A DNA stretch of 12,440 bases from Bacteroidales bacterium (lineage in GTDB: Bacteria; Bacteroidota; Bacteroidia; Bacteroidales; F082): assembly GCA_024689285.1 (NCBI GenBank), contig JAILDR010000023.1, positions 1 through 12,440 of the forward strand. The letters are read 5' to 3'. A model generated the notes under the pieces. It did not search any database and was not told where the DNA came from. It worked only from the letters and a program-made list of their open reading frames with translations. Below, piece by piece: positions 7,383 through 12,440 of the stretch. The translations under genes were made by a program, and so were the position numbers. Each line of letters starts with the position of its first letter. The first letter of the stretch is position 1.

Positions 7383-7706
7383 ATGGCATACCAGAACACA
7401 GGATACGCACGGAACAAGACGCTCACCGTCACAAAGGGTGAATACGAGCAGTCCTACAACATCACCGACAGTTTCACCGACCCCGCTAATTCCGAAGAAT
7501 ACGGGGCTCTCTCCAACCAGGCTTTCCAACGCCTCAATGAAGAGGAATACCAGATACGGCTTCAGGCTTTCATTCGATATGTCTATTCCCTTGAAAATGG
7601 ACTACAGGCTGACTGCCCTGACCTCACGGTGGGCAGCGTGGAGTACAACCCGACGATGTGCCCCGTCCCCATCCAGGCAGAAGCAACAGAAGACAACGAA
7701 CTATAA
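7383..7706 (+). CDS. Small hypothetical tail-region protein
   Basis: The 107-residue protein is soluble-looking, acidic, and has no signal peptide, TM segment or known motif. It begins MAYQNTGYARNKTLTVTKGEY, and its middle (FQRLNEEEYQIRLQAFIRYV) is predicted helical. Two Cys lie in the C-terminal part. It sits between the tail hub and the fibre gene with gaps of 23 bases on each side, both A-rich leaders without a Shine-Dalgarno sequence. A connector or adaptor joining the fibre to the tail tip is one possibility by position only. Confidence 0.7.
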   Translation: MAYQNTGYARNKTLTVTKGEYEQSYNITDSFTDPANSEEYGALSNQAFQRLNEEEYQIRLQAFIRYVYSLENGLQADCPDLTVGSVEYNPTMCPVPIQAEATEDNEL

Positions 7707-7729
7707 AACACACCTAAACACTTTGTAAC

Positions 7730-9376
7730 ATGGCAGACAACCCAAAAGTAAAAGGCATCAAGTACGGAACGATGCAACAGTATCTCCGGCAGGAGATAGA
7801 CAATGACATGCTCTATTTCATCACTGACAAGGGCCTGCTCTATCGCGGCAGCCAAATCGTTGTGCCGACCAAGGTCATCGATGTGGAACCAAACGAAGAC
7901 GTGCACAATAACGCTTACTACACTTTCACCATCGAAGCCTATGCCGACGACCCTGCGAATCCCGAAACGCTCTCTTTCGATGTTTGGAGCAAGGCCGCCG
8001 TCACCACACTCATCCAATCGCTGAGCACCGCCATTAGCAACCACACTGGCGCAACGGCCTCCGATACCGTCAAGGGCCACACCTACCTCAGCGACGCCAC
8101 CGACAGCGACCTCAACGCGGCCACTGGCGGCACCGCTGCCACCCCGCTGGCGGTCAAGAGAGCTCTTGCCGCTGCCAACCAATACACAGACGAGCAAATC
8201 GCCAACATCTCGTCGGGCATGACCATCATAGGCACCTACGGCCTACAGGCCGACAACCCTGACGAATACCGATCCCTCAATGACATCCCTGCGTCAAAAG
8301 GCGACACCTACATCTGCATCAGCACCATGACGGGCGTGGCCTACACCAACAGCGCGGGCATCGCCGTAAACAACGCATCCCTCGCCCCAGGCGACTACAT
8401 CATCTGCGTCCAGGCAGCTGTCGAAAGCGGCGGTACCATCACCACACCGGCACGCTGGACTATCGTGTCCAATACCGCTTCCAACGCTGTAACAACAAAC
8501 GATACGCTCACCGCCGATAATGTCATCCTCGGCAATGGCAACAAGACCGTCAAGAAACTCGCTGCTGGTACCAATGGCCAGTTCCTGCGCCAAACCCCAA
8601 ATGGTGCTCGTTGGCGAGACCACGTCAACCTCGACCACGGAATAGCTTATGCAGAGTGTGAAAGTTTACTTGATGAACACAACAAGGTTGTCGAAATCAA
8701 CAATTATGTTCCCCAGAATTACTCCATTGTTGCCGTCCGCTTTGCTCAGGGAGTAGGTGAAGGAGACGAACTTTCCATCATTGACGGTGAGGCAATGCCC
8801 GTGGAACGGGTTCCAATCATTTACCACGGAGAAATCATAAACAAGGGTGTCATCTACAAGGGCGACACTGTTACATTCATGTATGTCCCGGATTTCCTTA
8901 TCAAGGATCAAGAAATCCGTGCATGGGTGATTATCTCTATCGACCGAGCTCCCAATAACACGCCCACCAGCCTCAGCGCGTTCACTAACGACATCCAAGG
9001 TCTCGGTACCTGCTCCACAGGCTACGGCACCCAGCAGAAGCAAGTCACCATGTCGGGAGTCACCATCAATAAAGGAAGCGTCTTTGCTGTCCGCTTCAGC
9101 AACCCTGTCGGTGCCGGAGCAACGATGAAGGTCAACCAACAGGCAGTAAAGGCCATCAAGCACCGCAACCTCGACATCACGACGGGCCAGATCTTGGGCG
9201 GTGACACGGCTATCTTCATCTCAGACGGTTCCTATTACCACCTGCTCGCTGTTGACCGTCCCATCGACACCGCGCCAACCGCAGGCAGCCACAACATGGT
9301 GGAAAGCAACGGCATCTACAACATGATTCAGTCGGCCATTGCCGAATCCACACTTTATTGGGAGGAGATGCAGTAA
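7730..9376 (+). CDS. Tail fibre / receptor-binding protein with duplicated domain
   Basis: The 548-residue protein is probably a trimeric tail fibre that recognises the host surface. An N-terminal module (about 11-50: MQQYLRQEIDNDMLYFITDK, then YRGSQIV) is shared with the next gene and likely attaches to the tail. Residues about 104-158 (ASDTVKGHTYLSDATDSD, AATPLAVKRALAAA) match the Phage_fiber_2 repeat seen in many fibres. Two related C-terminal domains follow: about 318-407, with SIVAVRF and ISIDR, and about 436-510, with SVFAVRF and LAVDR. They are equivalent copies about 119 residues apart and were probably made by duplication. The stop TAA overlaps the next start as TAATG. No chaperone or peptidase domain is visible at the C-terminus. 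Confidence 0.85.
   Translation: MADNPKVKGIKYGTMQQYLRQEIDNDMLYFITDKGLLYRGSQIVVPTKVIDVEPNEDVHNNAYYTFTIEAYADDPANPETLSFDVWSKAAVTTLIQSLSTAISNHTGATASDTVKGHTYLSDATDSDLNAATGGTAATPLAVKRALAAANQYTDEQIANISSGMTIIGTYGLQADNPDEYRSLNDIPASKGDTYICISTMTGVAYTNSAGIAVNNASLAPGDYIICVQAAVESGGTITTPARWTIVSNTASNAVTTNDTLTADNVILGNGNKTVKKLAAGTNGQFLRQTPNGARWRDHVNLDHGIAYAECESLLDEHNKVVEINNYVPQNYSIVAVRFAQGVGEGDELSIIDGEAMPVERVPIIYHGEIINKGVIYKGDTVTFMYVPDFLIKDQEIRAWVIISIDRAPNNTPTSLSAFTNDIQGLGTCSTGYGTQQKQVTMSGVTINKGSVFAVRFSNPVGAGATMKVNQQAVKAIKHRNLDITTGQILGGDTAIFISDGSYYHLLAVDRPIDTAPTAGSHNMVESNGIYNMIQSAIAESTLYWEEMQ
9361..9367 (+). promoter_or_regulatory. Ribosome site GGAGGAG that fixes the next start at 9376
   Basis: GGAGGAG lies 8 bases before the ATG at 9376, inside the last codons of the fibre gene. 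It argues against a TTG start at 9358 in the same frame, which would lie upstream of this site. Confidence 0.65.
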
Positions 9377-10026
9377 TGAACGGCAAGGTAGAAACCGTAA
9401 AGATAGCGAGCGCGGATTATGCCGCGCTCGCCTACAAAGACCCCGATGTGCTCTACTTTGTCACCAACTACGGCGACTTCGGCCCGAACAACTTGGACGA
9501 CATAAAAATCTACCTCGGCACAAGACTCATCGGCATTGATCCAGATGTGATTTCACAAAGCCTGATGGCCTTGGATGGCAACGTGGTTGCCATAAATGCG
9601 GCATCCGATATAACCTCCTACCATCAGGATATTTCTCTTGCCTCCTTCGAAGGAGCCACGTTCTTTGAGTTGAACCTTCACGCCACGCTTCAGAACCTGG
9701 GACAGTCGGCAGCCAATGTCGAGGTGTGGATGGAAAGAGGACACTACGAGAAAGAGGAAAAGGAAGGCGTCGAGGAGATTGTTTGGTACACTGACGAGCA
9801 TATAGCCGCCACCCAAGTGTTTATGGCAGGTCGAGCAAACGCGGTCTGTTGTGCCAATATAGCAGGGCATCTTATCGGGCCTTATTCTGCGGATCCGTGC
9901 CAATATGTCCGCGTCTGTTTCGGTTCCACCAACCCCGTCAATATCTGCTCGGCGACACCGCAGAACAATCTACCAAAAGCGACAGCACTGACAATCCGGT
10001 GCTGGACTCCAGTGTCTGTCGCTTGA
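9376..10026 (+). CDS. Fibre-associated accessory protein sharing the fibre N-terminal module
   Basis: The 216-residue protein starts MNGKVETVKIASADYAAL, and its residues about 8-50 (DVLYFVTNYGDFG, then IYLGTRLIGID) match the fibre's N-terminal DMLYFITDKG and YRGSQIV. This indicates a shared attachment module. The remainder is predicted beta-rich, with several Cys near the end (AVCCANIAG, DPCQYVRVCFG, NICSATP) and no family I recognise. It may be a second, short fibre or a cap for the main fibre. The start is set by the ribosome site at 9361-9367 and by the TAATG overlap with the fibre gene. It is the last gene before the hairpin that can end the late operon. Confidence 0.72.
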   Translation: MNGKVETVKIASADYAALAYKDPDVLYFVTNYGDFGPNNLDDIKIYLGTRLIGIDPDVISQSLMALDGNVVAINAASDITSYHQDISLASFEGATFFELNLHATLQNLGQSAANVEVWMERGHYEKEEKEGVEEIVWYTDEHIAATQVFMAGRANAVCCANIAGHLIGPYSADPCQYVRVCFGSTNPVNICSATPQNNLPKATALTIRCWTPVSVA

Positions 10027-10054
10027 CAAAACACAATCAGGCGATGCTACGAAA

Positions 10055-10165
10055 ATGGCCCCCGCCTCCAAAGTCGGGCTCCTACCCCCGACAATGACAA
10101 AGGTGCCAACACACCACGGCAGAGGCCGTATGCCTCTTCGGTGTGTTGGCACCTTGTTTTTGTAA
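10055..10165 (+). CDS. Tiny 36-codon frame running through the hairpin element (doubtful gene)
   Basis: The frame begins MAPASKVGLLPPTMTKVPT and ends RCVGTLFL, with TAA at 10163-10165. It covers both hairpins, so its codons are constrained by RNA structure and it may simply be a by-product. From memory, similar short frames occur in other Bacteroidales sequences, but I could not check this. It is basic with one Cys and has no ribosome site. I list it because a leader peptide translated through a hairpin could control the genes that follow. Confidence 0.22.
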   Translation: MAPASKVGLLPPTMTKVPTHHGRGRMPLRCVGTLFL

Positions 10166-10174
10166 GTGTAGGAG
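10073..10174. ncRNA. Structured RNA element with hairpins and a possible pseudoknot
   Basis: Three pairings can be read directly. GTCGGG (10073-10078) pairs with CCCGAC (10087-10092), leaving the 8-base loop CTCCTACC. A 16-bp perfect stem spans 10100-10115 and 10140-10155, with an inner AGAGGC/GCCTCT stem. GTAGGAG (10168-10174) is complementary to seven bases of the first hairpin's loop, which would make a pseudoknot enclosing the long hairpin. The plus strand would carry this as a leader about 37 bases before the methyltransferase start. On the minus strand, a promoter at 10186-10179 would begin transcription almost exactly at the 10174 end. Either strand could be the functional one. Folding energies and conservation were not computed. 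Confidence 0.5.
10100..10161 (+). terminator. 16-bp perfect hairpin with following T-rich tract
   Basis: AAGGTGCCAACACACC (10100-10115) pairs perfectly with its complement at 10140-10155. The 24-base interior contains a second 6-bp stem (10121-10126 with 10132-10137). TTGTTTTTG follows at 10154-10162. As a terminator it would separate the tail operon from the modification genes. The nested interior and the nearby pairing 7-mers suggest it does more than terminate. Confidence 0.6.
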
Positions 10175-10178
10175 ACCG

Positions 10179-10186
10179 CAAAAGTA
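10179..10186 (-). promoter_or_regulatory. Candidate minus-strand -7 element TACTTTTG
   Basis: Read on the minus strand, TACTTTTG followed by C matches TAnnTTTGY exactly. The -33 region is less clear: TTG occurs with spacers of 17 and 22 bases rather than 19-21. Transcription would start near 10174 and run through the hairpin element, opposite to the phage genes. No minus-strand protein gene follows, so a small RNA is the most likely product if the promoter is real. Confidence 0.4.
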
Positions 10187-10211
10187 CGAAAAACAACAAA
10201 CAACAAGACAA

Positions 10212-11054
10212 ATGAACGAAGAAAAGAAGAATTACACCCAGGCGCCGCTCCCCTTCATGGGGCAGAAGCGAAGATGGAACCAGGACTATAAGAGGATTCT
10301 CAAGGAGGAGTTTACCGACTGCAACACTTTCGTCGACTTGTTCGGAGGCAGCGGTCTGCTTTCCCATTTCACCAAGTCGGTGCGTCCTGACGCGGTGGTG
10401 GTCTATAACGACTACGACAACTTCCAGCGCAGGCTTGAAACTATCCCGTCCACCAACGCATTGCTGGCGGAACTCCGCGCAATCATGTCGGGCTTCCCCG
10501 ATAACAAGCGCATAGTGGAGCCTTACCGCAGCCGCGTGCTGGATGCGATAGTGGCGTATGAAAAGCGCGGCTTCGTGGATTACATCACGCTGTCGGCATC
10601 TATCCTGTTCTCGGCCAACTATGTCACAAGTTATGAGGAACTGGCGAAAATGACGATGTACAACACCATCAAATCGTCTGACTATGTAGCCGACCATTAT
10701 CTTGACGGACTGACAGTAACGCATGAGGACTATAGGAAAGTGTTCCATGAGTGGGAAGGGAAACCAGGAGTCTGTTTCCTGATAGACCCGCCATATTTGT
10801 CCACTCAAAGTTGTACCTATGCCAACTACTGGAGGCTGCGTGACTATTTGGACGTGCTTCATACGCTCAACGGGACAAACTATTTCTACTTCACCTCAGA
10901 GAAGAGCAGCATCATTGAGCTGTGCGACTGGCTTGACAAGGAATTTAGGAAGGGCAATCCATTTGAGGGTGCTACACGCATAGAACTCAACACACGCCTG
11001 AATTACAACTCTGGCTACAAGGACATCATGTTGTACAAACACATTAAACCATGA
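10212..11054 (+). CDS. D12-class (Dam-like) DNA adenine-N6 methyltransferase
   Basis: The 280-residue enzyme would transfer a methyl group from S-adenosylmethionine to adenine N6 in DNA. Motifs come in the alpha-class order: PFMGQKRRW (14-22), the SAM-binding FVDLFGGSG (40-48), an acidic NDYDNF, a central target-recognition region, and the catalytic DPPY (192-195). The size matches the MethyltransfD12 family. The target cannot be read from sequence; GATC is only the family's best-known case. There is no restriction endonuclease beside it, so it is an orphan, as phages use to protect their DNA. The start at 10212 follows an A-rich leader; an upstream ATG at 10143 lies in the hairpin and would add 23 Cys/Arg-rich residues unlike this family. 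It overlaps the next gene by ATGA. Confidence 0.9.
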   Translation: MNEEKKNYTQAPLPFMGQKRRWNQDYKRILKEEFTDCNTFVDLFGGSGLLSHFTKSVRPDAVVVYNDYDNFQRRLETIPSTNALLAELRAIMSGFPDNKRIVEPYRSRVLDAIVAYEKRGFVDYITLSASILFSANYVTSYEELAKMTMYNTIKSSDYVADHYLDGLTVTHEDYRKVFHEWEGKPGVCFLIDPPYLSTQSCTYANYWRLRDYLDVLHTLNGTNYFYFTSEKSSIIELCDWLDKEFRKGNPFEGATRIELNTRLNYNSGYKDIMLYKHIKP

Positions 11055-11689
11055 ACAAGTATTATTCAACTCTCGCGAACATCATCGCGAACGGTCAACA
11101 GCAGACCAACAAGAAAGGAGAAATCCACTACCTATTGAACCAGCAGCTTGACTTGCGCCCTGGTGACTTGCTTGACATCTTCGAGGGTCACAGCATAGCC
11201 AGAAAGAAGCTCAAGAGCGAACTTCAGCTATTCATGCAAGGCGAACGACTGACAGAACGCTATCGAGAGGCAGGAATCAGCTGGTGGGACTATTGCGGTC
11301 CAATCCTCGTCAACAGCTACCCGACCTATTTTGAGAAGCTGCCGCGCCTGATAGACAAAATCAACGCGGAAAAGCGGAGCAGCAAGAACTATGTGCTGTT
11401 CCTGGGCGAGACGTGTGCAGAAAGCAACCAAGCCCCGTGTTTGAGTTTGGTGCAGTTCCAGATAGACAATGGCGAGCTGGTTGTTTCAGCCTATCAGCGT
11501 TCGTCAGATGCAAACCTCGGACTGCCTTCAGACCTTTACCATCTTTATTTGATGAGTCGTCAAATAGACCTTCCATTGAAGTCTATCACGCTTTTTCTTG
11601 CGAATGTGCATATTTATGAGACCAATCTTGAAGCAACAAAAAGGCTTCTGCAAGGCGATGAAGAAGTCAAGTTTGTGCTGAATGTATAG
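11051..11689 (+). CDS. Short thymidylate-synthase-fold protein, candidate dCMP-type hydroxymethylase
   Basis: The 212-residue protein aligns along E. coli ThyA. Conserved are Glu57 (ThyA Glu58), the WWDY segment (Trp79, Asp80), the nucleophile Cys130 in APCLSL, YQRSSD with Arg150 and Asp153, and NVHIY with His187 and Tyr189. It differs at key points. Asp161 in LGLPSD replaces ThyA Asn177, the residue that selects dUMP and that is Asp in T4 dCMP hydroxymethylase. The His after the catalytic Cys is Leu, Arg21 is Lys, Tyr94 is absent, and about 50 C-terminal residues that close over folate are missing. It probably modifies a pyrimidine nucleotide, possibly dCMP, rather than making dTMP. The 4-base overlap with the methyltransferase couples the two in a modification module. 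An inactive or non-folate enzyme remains possible. Confidence 0.72.
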   Translation: MNKYYSTLANIIANGQQQTNKKGEIHYLLNQQLDLRPGDLLDIFEGHSIARKKLKSELQLFMQGERLTERYREAGISWWDYCGPILVNSYPTYFEKLPRLIDKINAEKRSSKNYVLFLGETCAESNQAPCLSLVQFQIDNGELVVSAYQRSSDANLGLPSDLYHLYLMSRQIDLPLKSITLFLANVHIYETNLEATKRLLQGDEEVKFVLNV

Positions 11690-11741
11690 GCATTTGAAAA
11701 GCTTTCAAAAGGCTATAAAAAAGCGATAAAAAGACCGTAAC

Positions 11742-11782
11742 AAATCAGGCACGAAAGCGAAAAACCTTCGTGCCTGATTTTT
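11742..11782 (+). terminator. Strong rho-independent terminator after the modification genes
   Basis: AAATCAGGCACGAA (11742-11755) pairs over 14 bases with 11767-11780, leaving an 11-base loop, and the stem runs into TTTTT at 11778-11782. It lies 53 bases after the last phage stop codon and would end the rightward transcript before the prophage border. Confidence 0.85.
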
Positions 11783-11790
11783 GAAAAAGA

Positions 11791-11827
11791 TGTACTTTTC
11801 AATTTAGAAAGTTGTACTTTTCGATTT
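11791..11827 (+). repeat. Direct repeat TGTACTTTTC(A/G)ATTT with 22-bp period near the prophage end
   Basis: Two 15-bp copies differing at one base start at 11791 and 11813, exactly 22 bases apart, or about two DNA turns. They lie about 35-70 bases inside the inferred right end. Mu transposase end-binding sites are 22 bp each, so a transposase-binding role is a reasonable guess. They could also be regulator sites for the promoter that overlaps the second copy. Confidence 0.6.
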
Positions 11828-11841
11828 TGCGATTATATTTG
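11812..11841 (+). promoter_or_regulatory. Rightward Bacteroidetes-type promoter at the prophage edge
   Basis: TTG (11812-11814), 19 bases, then TATATTTG followed by T (11834-11842) match the consensus exactly in sequence and spacing. Transcription would start near 11,847 and run out of the phage, antisense to the truncated gene. No plus-strand gene follows within the window. The -33 element falls in the second copy of the direct repeat. Confidence 0.55.
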
Positions 11842-12440
11842 TGGCATCAAACTGTTACTCAAAAACGGCTTTTTTTCTTTTTCTCCTGGTCTTACCCATG
11901 CATCATTGTATAGTTTTCCTATTATTTCATGGTTATCCCATCTCTTACCTTTAATGCCAAAAAGAATTTGAAGAGACCCGCCCATATGTACTGTCTGTTT
12001 TCCAGCCTTCTTTAATTTGGCTGCCAGAGGAAATCCATATGCACCACAACCAATTAAAGCAATATCAAAGTCCTTTTTCGTTGCTTCGTTATACATATAT
12101 TCAAGGGCCTCAAACCAGTCTTTGAATCTGTCATCTTTAGTCCCTGCTATTGTCTGAACAGCTTTAATTGTTTGTAATTCAAATTCAGGAAGAACCTCTT
12201 TATTATCAAACAACTTCTCTCTTTTCTTATATTGACTGGCTATGGTATCAGCAAATGGATGTATTACTAAAACTTTTTTTCCTTCTAAAGATTTACTCCA
12301 AGGATTATCATAATAATATGGTTCAATACTTCGCAGTTCACAATACTCTGAATTTTGGAGGTATCTTCTCGTTATCTCACCTTGCATAAACATATTCCAA
12401 ACTCCAAGCATATCAACCTGTTTTGCAGCCTCTATATACT
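11833..12440 (-). pseudogene. Host-like gene, cut by window edge at its 5' end and apparently truncated by the prophage at its 3' end
   Basis: The frame is open to the window edge (residues before MLGVWN read YIEAAKQVD), so the start is outside. The protein has two Rossmann-like cores: KKVLVIHPFADTI and DIALIGCGAYGFPLAAKL, followed by MGGSLQILFGIKGKRWD. From memory this resembles a family in capsule or O-antigen loci of Bacteroidales, whose C-terminus continues beyond the YNDAWVRP motif and ends in a conserved Cys-Tyr-Trp. Here it runs instead into PFLSNSLMPQI and a stop inside phage-end sequence, after the A/T run around 11,865-11,880. The low GC and AT-rich codons differ from the phage. The family name is uncertain; the loss of the C-terminus is inferred from memory of relatives. 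Confidence 0.6.

Larger units (their letters stand above)
1..11861 (+). mobile_element. Right-hand part of a Bacteroidales siphovirus-type prophage
   Basis: Lysis, tail and fibre genes follow each other on one strand with overlaps or gaps of mostly under 35 bases, as in a phage late operon. A DNA-modification pair, a terminator and short direct repeats follow. The left end, head genes and integrase or transposase are outside the window. The right border is placed near 11,861 because sequence up to there behaves like phage-end DNA, while beyond it a minus-strand gene of unrelated, AT-rich composition runs to the window edge and loses its expected C-terminus at this point. The exact base of the border is an inference; CA at 11860-11861 is one candidate terminal dinucleotide. 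Confidence 0.75.

Noticed and set aside
6715..7410. Long minus-strand frame opposite the tail hub gene (231 codons)
   Set aside because: No promoter or domain was seen, and the codons mirror those of the hub protein.
10073..10186. Retron-like msr/msd, because distant complementary 7-mers flank a long hairpin
   Set aside because: There is no reverse transcriptase next to it. The complementary 7-mer lies in another hairpin's loop, which favours a pseudoknot rather than retron a1/a2 ends.
9376..10211. Diversity-generating retroelement, because a hairpin follows a fibre-region gene in a Bacteroidales phage
   Set aside because: No reverse transcriptase, Avd gene or template repeat is present in the window, and I saw no second copy of the C-terminal coding sequence. 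The end of the accessory protein does not look like a C-type lectin variable region.
10143..10211. Upstream ATG start for the methyltransferase
   Set aside because: It would begin inside the hairpin and add 23 Cys/Arg-rich residues before the normal family N-terminus. The start at 10212 follows a typical A-rich leader.
10047..10862. Long minus-strand frame opposite the methyltransferase (271 codons)
   Set aside because: It runs antisense to a gene with clear catalytic motifs and has no recognisable domain or promoter.
11693..11709. Inverted repeat TTTGAAA-AGC-TTTCAAA after the last phage gene
   Set aside because: Too short and AT-rich to call an operator or terminator; the stronger hairpin at 11742-11782 explains termination.
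1..12440. tRNA genes, CRISPR arrays and insertion sequences
   Set aside because: No cloverleaf-like sequence, regularly spaced repeat array, or transposase with terminal inverted repeats was seen on reading both strands.

Overview
The window shows the late, right-hand part of a tailed-phage (siphovirus-type) prophage from a Bacteroidales bacterium (Bacteroides/Parabacteroides/Prevotella-like), followed by about 0.6 kb of likely host DNA. The evidence for the host group is threefold. Candidate promoters match the Bacteroidetes form (-33 TTG, 19 bases, -7 TAnnTTTG). Gene leaders are A-rich and mostly lack Shine-Dalgarno sequences. The proteins also look like those of Bacteroidales prophages. 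The phage genes are GC-richer than the AT-rich sequence after about 11,690.

Layout: (i) Lysis, 1-1096: the end of a zinc amidase endolysin, a one-TM coiled-coil holin or inner spanin, and a lipoprotein with a C-terminal TM (unimolecular-spanin-like) whose start is nested in the preceding gene. (ii) Tail, 1128-7359: tail tube protein, tail assembly chaperone with a -1 frameshift site on an A run, an 847-residue tape measure protein, and a 781-residue tail-tip or hub protein. A small membrane-protein gene with its own promoter lies on the opposite strand in the only sizeable gap of this operon. (iii) Tail tip and fibre, 7383-10026: a small conserved-looking protein, a 548-residue fibre with a duplicated domain, and a 216-residue accessory protein sharing an N-terminal module with the fibre. 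(iv) A structured element, 10,055-10,186: a 16-bp perfect hairpin, a second hairpin whose loop can pair with a distant 7-mer (a pseudoknot), and a candidate opposite-strand promoter. (v) A two-gene, translationally coupled DNA-modification module, 10,212-11,689: a D12-class adenine methyltransferase and a short thymidylate-synthase-fold protein. The latter carries Asp where thymidylate synthases have the Asn that selects dUMP, as in dCMP hydroxymethylases. (vi) The right end, 11,690-about 11,861: a strong terminator, a 22-bp-period direct repeat and an outward-facing promoter. (vii) A minus-strand host-like gene whose C-terminus appears replaced by phage-end sequence.

How the parts fit together: the lysis and tail genes form one rightward late operon in which many neighbours overlap or nearly touch. 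The hairpin at 10,100-10,161 can end that operon. The modification genes sit at the extreme right end, the same place as mom in phage Mu. The end lies inside an ordinary gene, with repeats just inside the border. This raises the possibility of a Mu-like transposable phage, but the transposase and left end are outside the window, so it remains an inference. The strongest candidates for something undescribed are the methyltransferase plus ThyA-fold pair with its structured leader, and the reverse-strand membrane gene inside the tail operon.
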